In this document: piece by piece, positions 1 through 6,911 of the stretch
Layout of the letters: each line of letters begins with the position of its first letter
How positions within the stretch are numbered: position 1 is the stretch's first letter
Assembly: GCA_029261375.1 (NCBI GenBank)
Contig: JAJDBL010000071.1
Coordinates: forward strand, 1 to 10,942
From: Nitrospirales bacterium
Lineage (GTDB): Bacteria > Nitrospirota > Nitrospiria > Nitrospirales > UBA2166
Reading direction: 5' to 3'
DNA length: 10,942 nt
Notes under the pieces: generated by a model
Told to the model about the DNA's origin: nothing
Database searches by the model: none
The model's input: only the letters and a program-made list of their open reading frames with translations
Program-made: the position numbers and the translations under genes

Positions 1-20
1 TTAGTTGAAGCGATGTAGGT

Positions 21-157
21 GTTTAGGCTGAAGACTGAAGGTGGAAGCAGATGATCCCGTTAACAATGTGCAATAAAAGGTCTGTTATCTCTCCTAGTTT
101 GCTTCCTATTGAATGGAGTTTAGTGGGCTGTTTGTGCCTTCAGCCTTTAGCCTTCAG
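21..157. repeat. Inverted pair of CTGAAGG/CCTTCAG heptamer repeats
   Basis: The left block at 28-41 reads CTGAAGA then CTGAAGG, preceded by the related GTTTAGG. The right block at 137-157 reads CCTTCAG, CCTTTAG, CCTTCAG, which is the same 7-bp unit on the other strand. A second inverted pair lies inside, GGAAGCA at 43-49 and TGCTTCC at 100-106. The arms could pair into a long imperfect stem around about 100 bp of unassigned sequence just ahead of the oxidoreductase gene. It may be a small intergenic repeat element. I see no coding gene between the arms. Confidence 0.6.
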
Positions 158-180
158 TCTATCCATCTGAGGTTCTGTTT

Positions 181-1806
181 ATGGAAAAACCGTTTGCAAT
201 TTCCCTCGATCCAAACTCAAGCAAAGCCAATCATACTGGTACGTGGCGTACCATGCGACCGTCATATATCGACCGCATGCCTCCGTGCAATGCCGCATGC
301 CCAGCTGGTGAAAACATTCAAGCGTGGCTGTTCGCAGCGGAGGAGGGTCGCTACGAGGATGCATGGCGCCTTCTTATGGATGACAATCCCTTCCCTGCCA
401 TCCACGGGAGGGTCTGTTATCACCCCTGTGAGACGTCCTGCAATCGAGGAGATCTGGACGAGGCCGTCAGCATTCATGCCATTGAACGGTTTCTTGGAGA
501 TCAGGCAGTTAAAGAAGGGTGGAAGATTGAACCCGATCCACCGACGGGGAAGAAAGTATTGATTGTGGGTGCTGGGCCTAGCGGGCTTTCGGCCGCCTAT
601 CATCTCAGTCGGCTTGGTCATGATGTGACGGTATATGAGGCCGGTCCGATGATCGGAGGGATGATGCGATATGGCATTCCAAAGTACCGTTTGCCACGGG
701 ACGTTGTTGATGCGGAAGTTGCACGACTTTTGGAGATGGGGGTCATCTTTAAATGCGATACCAGAGTTGAAGATCTTGAAGCGGTTGTTCGAGAGGGAAA
801 GTTTGATGCGACGTTTCTGGCGATCGGAGCGCATCTGAGCAAACGCATTGGAATTCCAGGCCAAGATGCCGGACGGATCATGGACGCAATAAGCTTTCTT
901 AGTGCCGTTGAGAGTGAAGACGCTCCGAAAATCGGTCGACGTGTTGCCGTGTATGGTGGTGGTAACACAGCGATCGACGCCGCGCGCACCGCCGCACGGT
1001 TAGGAGCGCAGGAGGCTGTCATTATCTATCGCCGAGATCAAGAACATATGCCTGCACATGAATCCGAACTCGCTGAAGCGCTTGAAGAAGGAGTCACCGT
1101 CCGGTGGCTTCGATCAATTGCGCGAATGGACGATACTTCCTTCACGGTGGAAGAGATCGAGCTTGATGATCAAGGACGACCACAACCCACCGGTCGGTTC
1201 GAAACCATAGAGGCAGACACGTTGATCTTGGCATTAGGGCAGGATGTAGATACCGGTTTTCTGCGTAGGGTCCGTGGCATCGTCATTTCAGATGATGGCG
1301 TTATCCAGGTTGACGAGACCATGATGACCGGACATCCGGGGATGTTTGCCGGTGGTGATATGGTTCCAGCGGAACGAACGGTGACCGTCGCGACGGGACA
1401 CGGCAAGAAAGCCGCGCGTAACATCAACGCGTATCTGAAAGGAGTGCCCTATCACCAGCGACCCAAACATCCGCTCGCCACGTTTGAGCACTTGAACACG
1501 TGGTATTACACCGATGCGGATCAATCCAAGCAACCGGTTCTCGACCTCGCAAGGCGGAAGGCAAGTTTCGGCGAGACCCTAGGAGGATTGGATGAAAACA
1601 CCGCGCTGCTTGAAGCGAGACGCTGTTTGTCATGCGGCAACTGCTTTGAGTGCGACAATTGTTACGGCGTGTGTCCGGACAACGCGGTCATTAAGTTGGG
1701 TACGGGAAGGCGCTATGTCTTTAACCTCGATTACTGCAAGGGATGCGGGATATGTGTGGAAGAGTGTCCCTGCGGCGCAATCGAGATGATTAAAGAATTG
1801 AAATAG
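181..1806 (+). CDS. GltD-like NAD(P)H:ferredoxin-type oxidoreductase with C-terminal 2x[4Fe-4S] domain
   Basis: This 541-residue iron-sulfur flavoprotein resembles the glutamate synthase small subunit. Residues 36-90 form the N-terminal cluster domain (C36, C40, C79, C83, C87). An FAD-binding Rossmann motif, VGAGPSGLSAAY, is at 129-140, and an NAD(P)H motif, VYGGGNTAIDAART, at 257-270. The final FAD contact is AGGDM at 390-394. The C-terminus carries two ferredoxin-like cysteine clusters, at 482-499 and 519-530 (CKGCGICVEECP), of the kind found in the delta subunit of pyruvate or 2-oxoglutarate:ferredoxin oxidoreductases. Canonical GltD lacks this tail, and no GltB is in view, so glutamate synthesis is unlikely. 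Shuttling electrons between NAD(P)H and ferredoxin for a 2-oxoacid oxidoreductase is my inference; DsrL is a related architecture. The ATG has a TGAGG ribosome site 8 nt upstream. It is probably cytoplasmic, as I see no signal peptide. Confidence 0.9.
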   Translation: MEKPFAISLDPNSSKANHTGTWRTMRPSYIDRMPPCNAACPAGENIQAWLFAAEEGRYEDAWRLLMDDNPFPAIHGRVCYHPCETSCNRGDLDEAVSIHAIERFLGDQAVKEGWKIEPDPPTGKKVLIVGAGPSGLSAAYHLSRLGHDVTVYEAGPMIGGMMRYGIPKYRLPRDVVDAEVARLLEMGVIFKCDTRVEDLEAVVREGKFDATFLAIGAHLSKRIGIPGQDAGRIMDAISFLSAVESEDAPKIGRRVAVYGGGNTAIDAARTAARLGAQEAVIIYRRDQEHMPAHESELAEALEEGVTVRWLRSIARMDDTSFTVEEIELDDQGRPQPTGRFETIEADTLILALGQDVDTGFLRRVRGIVISDDGVIQVDETMMTGHPGMFAGGDMVPAERTVTVATGHGKKAARNINAYLKGVPYHQRPKHPLATFEHLNTWYYTDADQSKQPVLDLARRKASFGETLGGLDENTALLEARRCLSCGNCFECDNCYGVCPDNAVIKLGTGRRYVFNLDYCKGCGICVEECPCGAIEMIKELK

Positions 1807-1911
1807 ATAGGCATGACCTCTAGGACACGATAACGTGATGTATTGGCAACAACGAGGTAATCGTTGGTTGGTACTTATCCTCATATCTATTTCCGGAGCA
1901 CTCCCATACTG

Positions 1912-3492
1912 ATGAACGTCACCTTCTACGGCGCGACCCGCGAAGTCACTGGGTCGATGCATCTGCTCACCACCGACACAGATCGCATCTTGCTCGATTG
2001 CGGATTGTTTCAAGGGCGTCGAAAGCGAACATCCGAGCGAAATAGGGTGCTACCGTTTGACCCGAGCATGTTGAGTAACGTTGTTCTGTCTCATGCCCAT
2101 ATCGATCATTCGGGGCGTCTTCCCATTCTCGCCGCCTCCGGGTTCAATGGCCGGATTATCAGCACCCGAGGGACCGCAGCAGCCTGCAAGTATCTCCTTC
2201 CCGACGCTGCGCATATCCAAGAGTCTGATGCGGCCTATCTGAACTATAAGCTGGTTCGCTCAACCATCGCGCAGATGAAGAAGTCTCCCAGAGCCAAGTC
2301 TATGAGTTGGCGAAAGCTGCGGGAGATCAAATCCCTGTTCAAGAAGGATCGTCACGAGCTTGATGTAAATACCATTGCCGAGCATATTCGCAAGCTTCGA
2401 CTTGAGGAAGTCCAGCCGTTGTATTCTATTGCCGACGCTGAACGGGCACTGGGATACTTTGATGACTATCCGTATCGCTATCCGGTGACGATCGGAAAGG
2501 ACACGACCTGCACGTTTTATGATGCTGGTCATATCCTTGGCTCGGCAATGAGCGTCATCAAGGTTCGACGCAAGGGGAATACACGCACGATCCTTTATAC
2601 CGGTGATCTGGGACGTTTTGATAGTCCGATTCTTCATGACCCTTGCCTCCACTTTGCCGACGAGGATCGTGATATCGATCTCCTGATTATGGAGAGTACT
2701 TACGGTGATCGGGAACATGAGGCTCAAGCAGATCTCAAACATCATCTGGAGTCAGTGCTTCTTGACACGTTCTATCGTAGGGGAACGGTGCTTGTCCCAG
2801 CCTTCGCTTTTGGGAGGACTCAGCAGCTTCTGTACATTCTGCACGAGCTCTATAACGAGAATCGTGTCCCGCACCTGCCGGTTTACGTGGACAGCCCTCT
2901 TGCTGTGAACCTGACGAAGGTGTTTGGGGAGCATCCTGAGAACTATGACGAGGAGTCGCATCGTACGTTTTTAGGAAAAGGCATCAACCCGTTTCAGTTC
3001 AAGCAAGTTGAGTTTGTCAAAACGCTTGAGGAGTCGATGGCCTTGAATCGAAATGACAAGCCGCACATTGTTATTTCCGCATCAGGCATGTGTGAAGCGG
3101 GGCGCATCCTTCATCATCTTCGGCACAAAATTCACAACCCGAACAACACCATTCTGTTGGTTGGGTACATGGCCGAAGGCACGCTAGGACGGCGAATTGA
3201 GGAGCATGGTCTGGCGTCCGGTGGAAACGAATCCAGTGCCGATCCCCCCGTGCTGCGATTTCTGAACAAGGACTATCCCTTGAGAGCGAAGGTGGTAAAA
3301 ATTGGGGGTTTAAGCGCGCATGCCGACAAACACGAACTGCTGCGTGTTCTACAGCAGTCTAATCTTCAGGTAAAACAAATCGCGGTGGTGCACGGGGAGG
3401 AAAAACAATCGATGCCGTTCGCGGAGACGCTCAAACGCGAGGGGTATACGGTTGTGGTGCCGAGACGAGGTGAAACTCTTTCGGTGGCATGA
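1912..3492 (+). CDS. MBL-fold/beta-CASP RNA-processing nuclease
   Basis: This 526-residue protein belongs to the zinc-dependent metallo-beta-lactamase family with a beta-CASP insert (RNase J/CPSF73-like; often annotated as an MBL-fold exonuclease). The signature HAHIDH is at 61-66. Further metal-ligand regions are DAGHILGSA (H207) and TGDLGRFD (D232). The beta-CASP part contains ESTYGDR at 261-267, VPAFAFGRTQQLL at 295-307 and SGMCEAGRIL at 391-400. The C-terminal histidine motifs are LSAHADKHEL (H470) and VVHGE (H494). Residues about 112-170 are a basic insertion common in this bacterial branch. It probably cleaves or trims RNA in the cytoplasm. I chose ATG 1912 because MNVTFYGATREVTGS is where family members normally begin. 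An in-frame TTG at 1864 with a good GAGGT site 5 nt upstream would add 16 residues and cannot be excluded; ATG 1912 has GGAG 13 nt away. Its 3' end abuts the palindrome at 3491. Confidence 0.9.
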   Translation: MNVTFYGATREVTGSMHLLTTDTDRILLDCGLFQGRRKRTSERNRVLPFDPSMLSNVVLSHAHIDHSGRLPILAASGFNGRIISTRGTAAACKYLLPDAAHIQESDAAYLNYKLVRSTIAQMKKSPRAKSMSWRKLREIKSLFKKDRHELDVNTIAEHIRKLRLEEVQPLYSIADAERALGYFDDYPYRYPVTIGKDTTCTFYDAGHILGSAMSVIKVRRKGNTRTILYTGDLGRFDSPILHDPCLHFADEDRDIDLLIMESTYGDREHEAQADLKHHLESVLLDTFYRRGTVLVPAFAFGRTQQLLYILHELYNENRVPHLPVYVDSPLAVNLTKVFGEHPENYDEESHRTFLGKGINPFQFKQVEFVKTLEESMALNRNDKPHIVISASGMCEAGRILHHLRHKIHNPNNTILLVGYMAEGTLGRRIEEHGLASGGNESSADPPVLRFLNKDYPLRAKVVKIGGLSAHADKHELLRVLQQSNLQVKQIAVVHGEEKQSMPFAETLKREGYTVVVPRRGETLSVA

Positions 3493-3604
3493 TGTTCCAA
3501 AAGGCCGTCAGCTTTGTTCTCGCTTTGCTTAGGGCCTCGACGTACGGACGTACGCATCGGCCCTTCTCTTGCTGCGGCCGCGCTGAGCAACCATTTTGAT
3601 CATC
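3491..3604. repeat. Nested imperfect palindrome between convergent genes
   Basis: The outer arms are GATGTTCCAAAA from 3491 and TTTTGATCATC ending at 3604. A second layer pairs GGCCGTCAGC (3503-3512) with GCTGCGGCC (3571-3579). The core pairs GGGCC (3532-3536) with GGCCC (3559-3563), enclosing CGTAC and GTACG arms with a small loop. The element begins inside the stop codon of the RNase gene and ends 60 bp from the stop of the converging stress-protein gene. Its size and layered symmetry suggest a dispersed intergenic repeat. From memory, similar elements framed by GATGTTC..AAAAGGCC recur in Nitrospira genomes; I cannot verify this here. Confidence 0.65.
3532..3570. terminator. Probable bidirectional terminator hairpin
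   Basis: GGGCC, a four-base mismatch bubble, then CGTAC, a short loop, and the complementary GTACG and GGCCC form a GC-rich stem from 3532 to 3563. The plus strand continues with a weakly T-rich TTCTCTT. It is the innermost part of the larger palindrome and sits between two converging genes, where a two-way terminator is expected. The lack of a real T-tract keeps confidence moderate. Confidence 0.45.
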
Positions 3605-3663
3605 ATGCTAAGGCATGAACTCTCTTGTTGTTTCCCTAAAAGATGGATTAAGCCCAGAGCCTT

Positions 3664-4506
3664 TTAACAATGAACAATTAAGACTGAGCGATCGCTGTAT
3701 TTTACGATTTTATGTGATACGCCCCCGAGGAAAAACCGCTTGAGGCCGCTGAGGCCTCGCGAACCTACCACTACGAGATCAGCCCGCTTTTTGCTCGCTG
3801 CCTCGATGATGGCTTCAGCGGTATGCCCCGTTAATAGTAGGGCACGTGATGTGAACCCAGCGTCGAGCATTGTTTGTGATTCACGATGCTCAATTGCTAA
3901 TGCCTTCGATAGTTTTGGCGGAGGCACGGGATGATCCCACACATGGACCACGGTATTTCTCAGGTTCGTCGGAAGAAAGTGTTTCTGCACAAACTGTACA
4001 GACGCCGTCGCACATTTCGATCCGTCTACCGCTAAGAGTATGTGTTTCACCGCACGACTCTGCCGCTTAGTCACGAGGACTGCGCACGGCGCGTATGTTG
4101 CTACCTTTTGGGATACGCTCCCCATAAAAAACGTCTCGACATTACTCAGGCCTTGGGCTCCAATCACTATGAGATCGACCTTTTCTTTCTTTGCTTTCGC
4201 GATGATCACGTCAGCCGGATGGCCTTGTTCAACAGTGGCTCGAGTGGCGGGCCACTGTGCGTGAATTCGGTCCGCAACTTTTGCGACCAGTCGATTGCCC
4301 CGGTCTTTGAGATTGGTGATCTCCTCTTGCACAGACCATCGATATTGTGGTCCGAGCCTCGAGGTCATGAATGGGTGCATCAACGCATCGACATCGACGA
4401 CGTGTATGACGTGAATGCTGGGTGTGGTCGCCAGTGGAAGTTTCAGAAGTAGACTCGTTGCCCACTGTGCGTGTGAGGATTCATCAACGGCCAGAAGTAT
4501 ATTCAT
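3664..4506 (-). CDS. Tandem universal stress protein (two UspA domains)
   Basis: This 280-residue protein is built from two UspA domains, about 1-147 and 153-280, each starting with the ILLAVD strand. Domain 1 carries the ATP-binding pattern G-2X-G-9X-G-S intact (GAQG at 116-119, GS at 129-130). Domain 2 has GSRG at 248-251 but GG at 261-262 in place of G-S/T, so its nucleotide binding may be weakened. Such proteins are cytoplasmic, bind ATP or dimerise, and are induced by starvation, oxidative or respiratory stress. It is the last gene of a five-gene minus-strand cluster, 51 bp after the CBS gene. ATG 4506 has a strong GGGAGGA site 8 nt upstream. No separate promoter is evident, so co-transcription from upstream is likely. 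Confidence 0.93.
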   Translation of the reverse strand: MNILLAVDESSHAQWATSLLLKLPLATTPSIHVIHVVDVDALMHPFMTSRLGPQYRWSVQEEITNLKDRGNRLVAKVADRIHAQWPATRATVEQGHPADVIIAKAKKEKVDLIVIGAQGLSNVETFFMGSVSQKVATYAPCAVLVTKRQSRAVKHILLAVDGSKCATASVQFVQKHFLPTNLRNTVVHVWDHPVPPPKLSKALAIEHRESQTMLDAGFTSRALLLTGHTAEAIIEAASKKRADLVVVGSRGLSGLKRFFLGGVSHKIVKYSDRSVLIVHC

Positions 4507-4557
4507 CTCGCGAATCCTCCCTGTGCAAGCGCGTCTTCATTTTATCGTGTTCTCTCA

Positions 4558-4983
4558 TCACTTCTCCGCTTTTGTGCGCTTTCCGACGGCTTTCCGTGGT
4601 GTCGAAGGATTCTTTTCAACAAAGCGGTGGTTCTCGACTAACTTGAGGAGGTCAAAGGAGCTAATCAGGCCAACGACTTCTTTTTCGTGGGTGACGATAA
4701 GATGATGAACCTTATGGTTCCGCATCATTCGTGCCGCAATGTGTATATCTGAGTACTGTGGAATAGTATACACGGTCTTCGTCATCACTTTGCTCACTGG
4801 CGCGTCTTTTGATACCTCTTCGAGCAGGTCAAGACTGGAAACAATCCCCACGGGGCGATCGTCATCGTCTACCACCGGCAACGACCCAATTTTTCGCTTG
4901 CGGAGCGACGCCTTAACTTGCGCCACCGTATGATGACGTTTCGCGGTGATGACGTTGCTCGTCATAAGGTCTTGAACCTTCAT
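4558..4983 (-). CDS. CBS-pair domain protein (141 aa)
   Basis: Two CBS motifs make up nearly the whole protein: about 1-60, with IGSLPVVDD..PVGIVSSLDLL at 32-54, and about 62-118, with VHHLIVTHEKEVVGLISSFD at 92-111. A basic tail (RKAVGKRTKAEK) follows from 130. CBS pairs (Bateman modules) bind adenine nucleotides such as AMP, ATP or S-adenosylmethionine and usually report energy state to a partner; no effector domain is fused here. The ATG overlaps the stop of the preceding CBS gene as ATGA (4980-4983), which suggests translational coupling, matched amounts and perhaps a heteromer. An AAGGGG stretch within the end of that gene serves as the ribosome site. The ligand cannot be told from sequence. 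Confidence 0.92.
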   Translation of the reverse strand: MKVQDLMTSNVITAKRHHTVAQVKASLRKRKIGSLPVVDDDDRPVGIVSSLDLLEEVSKDAPVSKVMTKTVYTIPQYSDIHIAARMMRNHKVHHLIVTHEKEVVGLISSFDLLKLVENHRFVEKNPSTPRKAVGKRTKAEK

Positions 4984-5507
4984 GGTGTTTTGTCCCCTTT
5001 TCGTTTCGACGACACGCGCGTGGTGGGTTGCGGTGGAGGAAGAAAGGTTTCGACGGATTTCGCCGTCACACTTTTGCCAACGGCGTCTTCAGTGATCTCA
5101 CTCAGCACACGCATTCCATCCGTATGCGTAAAGATTCCGACGACATGATGGCGGTGATCGACAATGATCGCAGAGCCAATCCGGTGTTCCGACATGACCC
5201 GTGCGACCTCTGATAGTGGCGTGCCTTTCGCGACGGTATACGGATCTTTGACCATGACGTCCTCGACGCGAAGTTGTCCCGCATCGCCATGGGTTCGCAC
5301 GTGCTCCAGATCCCGTTCACTCACCAGGCCAACGATCTGATCGCCCTCTACCACCGGAAAATGCCGAACCTGATACTCGGTCATACAATTGAGGGCCTCG
5401 TCAATGGTGATGGACTTGTCGGCGATCAGTGGACACGCCGTCATCTGTTTACTGATTGGAAACGTTACTTTTCTCATCTTGGCGATTCCATTTGTTTTGT
5501 GTCGCAT
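4980..5507 (-). CDS. CBS-pair domain protein (175 aa)
   Basis: Two CBS motifs lie at about 20-72 (VRHFPVVEGDQIVGLVSERD, 47-66) and about 84-140 (IGSAIIVDHRHHVVGIFTHT, 110-129). A proline- and lysine-rich tail from about 156 ends in KRKGDKTP. It shares the pair architecture with the next gene but the two are clearly diverged, so this is an old duplication or two separate recruitments. The likely role is adenylate sensing in the cytoplasm; the partner is unknown. ATG 5507 has GGGAGG 11 nt upstream. An internal in-frame ATG at 5477 (MRKVTF) would give 165 residues but has a weaker ribosome site. The gene lies 45 bp after the dodecin gene and overlaps the next CBS gene by 4 bp. Confidence 0.9.
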   Translation of the reverse strand: MRHKTNGIAKMRKVTFPISKQMTACPLIADKSITIDEALNCMTEYQVRHFPVVEGDQIVGLVSERDLEHVRTHGDAGQLRVEDVMVKDPYTVAKGTPLSEVARVMSEHRIGSAIIVDHRHHVVGIFTHTDGMRVLSEITEDAVGKSVTAKSVETFLPPPQPTTRVSSKRKGDKTP

Positions 5508-5552
5508 GGTTGTTGCGACCCTCCCCGGACGTATGGATGAACTCAGGGAATC

Positions 5553-5762
5553 CTATGGCGCCTCAGGTACATATGAGATCTTTCCGTTAATCCGGTACCG
5601 GAGGATCCTGTCTCCCTTTACTTGGGCTTCAAAATTTTCGATATGGAGCGATTTGACTTCAGGGACCATGTTGGCGGCTTTGGCGACCGCGTCATTAGCT
5701 GCGTCCTCCCAGCTCGTCTCTGACTCCGCCCGTATTTCCATCACCCTGAGCATGTGTACCAT
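5553..5762 (-). CDS. Dodecin-family small protein (69 aa)
   Basis: This short protein has the dodecin layout: strand MLRVMEI, helix with SWEDAANDAVAKAA (17-30), then two strands (KSLHIENFEAQVK and RILRYRINGKISYV). Dodecins assemble into hollow dodecamers that store or buffer flavins. By eye, the tryptophan and glutamine that sandwich the flavin in the Halobacterium protein align with S38 and R57, so flavin binding is not assured; many bacterial homologues of this subgroup share such changes. The reading frame stays open for 60 codons upstream, but ATG 5762 is the true start: it has a near-ideal AAGGAGGG site about 6 nt away and the length matches the family. A sigma-54-type promoter precedes it at 5823-5838. 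Confidence 0.88.
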   Translation of the reverse strand: MVHMLRVMEIRAESETSWEDAANDAVAKAANMVPEVKSLHIENFEAQVKGDRILRYRINGKISYVPEAP

Positions 5763-5822
5763 TGTGATCCCTCCTTTATGATGCTGACCCTCTTGCCTCG
5801 CGTCTGTATACAAGTATGAGAA

Positions 5823-5838
5823 AGCAAGAGAGATGCCA
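5823..5838 (-). promoter_or_regulatory. Candidate sigma-54 promoter for dodecin and downstream genes
   Basis: On the minus strand the sequence reads TGGCAT-CTCTC-TTGCT, against the consensus TGGCAC-N5-TTGCW. The invariant GG-N10-GC spacing is kept. The predicted start of transcription is near 5812, about 50 nt ahead of the dodecin ATG at 5762. It lies in the 98-bp gap after the HhH gene, so it would be an internal promoter of the cluster. Confidence 0.6.
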
Positions 5839-5860
5839 TGTTCCGCAAGAGGAGTTTTTG

Positions 5861-6802
5861 CTATATCAAACCGGCTATCGCGTGCGGGCTTATCTCTTGG
5901 CCTTCGATCGTTTTGTCCTGCTGTGCGTAATACTCGTTGCACTCGGTTTCTCTCCCGCGCACGACGCGCCGACCGGCAAGATGTCCAATTCGTTCAGTCA
6001 CCACCGTACATTGATCCTCATGACCGTCATGTTCGTAGAACACCAGCACCCAATCGTGGGTCATCCCAAGCGTGTGCGCGCGCGCGGTGTTGGAATACAT
6101 GGAGGTAAATGATACCTCGTCTCGTTCGGTATGCAGAATTGCTAGCCAGGCTTTTCGCCCCGGGTTAAATCTGCGTGGAGCGATCTTCTGAAGCTCGCCT
6201 CGTTCGGCCGATTGTCGATATTCTGCATCAACGGAGAGGATGGTGGACACTGGGAGACCGTGATGGGCTACGTGGTGACCGTGCGCCTCAAGCCACCGCA
6301 GTCGTTGGGCACGGCGACGAGTAGAATGCCGTAGTCGGCTGGTGAGGGCTTCTCGGATGGCCAATGTGCGTCGGGACCCAAATCCGGCCAGGCGTTCGAG
6401 ACGACCATCGTGTGCGGCGAGTTCCAATTCCTCTAGGGTATCGACGCCAAGCTTGAGATGGATAGTATGCGCGAGCGACGCGCCGATCCCCGGCACGGTG
6501 GCAAAGAGGTCTTCGGGTGAGACCTCTCCTTCCAGGCGTTGAAGGAGCCCGATCTGTCCAGTATTGACGTGTTCTGCGATGGTGGACGCGATGCTTTTTC
6601 CGATAGTGGGTAAGGCTTCTAGGCCGGACTTACCTTCTGTTTCGAGGAGTTCGGCTACTGGGTCATGATGTTCTCTGACGGTCTGTGCGGCGGCACGGTA
6701 CGCTCGCACTCTAAACGCACTCGCTCCTTGGGCCTCAAGGAGTACCCCAATCTGATCAAGCGCATTCGCGAGCTCGTCATTGTCAGGAGGGGAGTTGGTC
6801 AT
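5861..6802 (-). CDS. Helix-hairpin-helix DNA-binding protein with PolX-like N-terminus
   Basis: This is a 313-residue protein. Residues about 8-75 resemble the 8-kDa N-terminal domain of family X DNA polymerases (LANALDQIGVLLE, FRVRAYRAAAQTV). Three HhH-like motifs follow: LPTIGKSIASTI (64-75), VPGIGASLAHTI (103-114) and LAGFGSRRTLAI (138-149). No polymerase palm or PHP exonuclease follows. Instead the C-terminal half (about 212-291: RKAWLAILHTERDEVSFTS, DWVLVFYEHDG, QCTVVTE, GRRVVRGRE) is a domain I recognise only from similar HhH proteins, with no known function. It probably binds DNA, perhaps gapped or damaged. ATG 6802 matches the usual family start; a GTG at 6862 would add 20 residues and also lacks a clear ribosome site. 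It is the first gene of the minus-strand cluster, downstream of a perfect sigma-54 promoter match. Confidence 0.85.
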   Translation of the reverse strand: MTNSPPDNDELANALDQIGVLLEAQGASAFRVRAYRAAAQTVREHHDPVAELLETEGKSGLEALPTIGKSIASTIAEHVNTGQIGLLQRLEGEVSPEDLFATVPGIGASLAHTIHLKLGVDTLEELELAAHDGRLERLAGFGSRRTLAIREALTSRLRHSTRRRAQRLRWLEAHGHHVAHHGLPVSTILSVDAEYRQSAERGELQKIAPRRFNPGRKAWLAILHTERDEVSFTSMYSNTARAHTLGMTHDWVLVFYEHDGHEDQCTVVTERIGHLAGRRVVRGRETECNEYYAQQDKTIEGQEISPHAIAGLI

Positions 6803-6895
6803 CAGTTTCGTTTCTCTAGTTATTGGTGAGTAGGCATGCCTAGATCTTGGGAATACAGGCACGAATTCTCGACTCGACCTGACAACAATACATGT

Positions 6896-6911
6896 TGCAA
6901 AGCCAGTGCCA
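6896..6911 (-). promoter_or_regulatory. Sigma-54 promoter (perfect match) facing the HhH/stress cluster
   Basis: The minus strand reads TGGCAC-TGGCT-TTGCA, an exact match to TGGCAC-N5-TTGCA with GG-N10-GC. Transcription would start near 6885, giving a leader of about 80 nt before the ATG at 6802. It faces the five-gene cluster, and the sigma-54 activator gene lies divergently on the other side of the same intergenic region. Confidence 0.8.

Noticed and set aside
113..562. 149-codon plus-strand open frame
   Set aside because: Overlaps the oxidoreductase in another frame and reads as low-complexity, non-family protein.
262..864. 200-codon open frame on the minus strand
   Set aside because: Antisense to the well-supported oxidoreductase; no recognisable motif.
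2260..2745. 161-codon open frame on the minus strand
   Set aside because: Antisense to the MBL RNase, no motif.
4507..4557. Possible sigma-54 site before the Usp gene (minus strand, CTTGCAC)
   Set aside because: The -12 part fits but the -24 part lacks the GG pair.
5763..5942. 60-codon N-terminal extension of the dodecin frame
   Set aside because: It overlaps the end of the HhH gene, is unlike dodecin, and the strong ribosome site sits at 5762.
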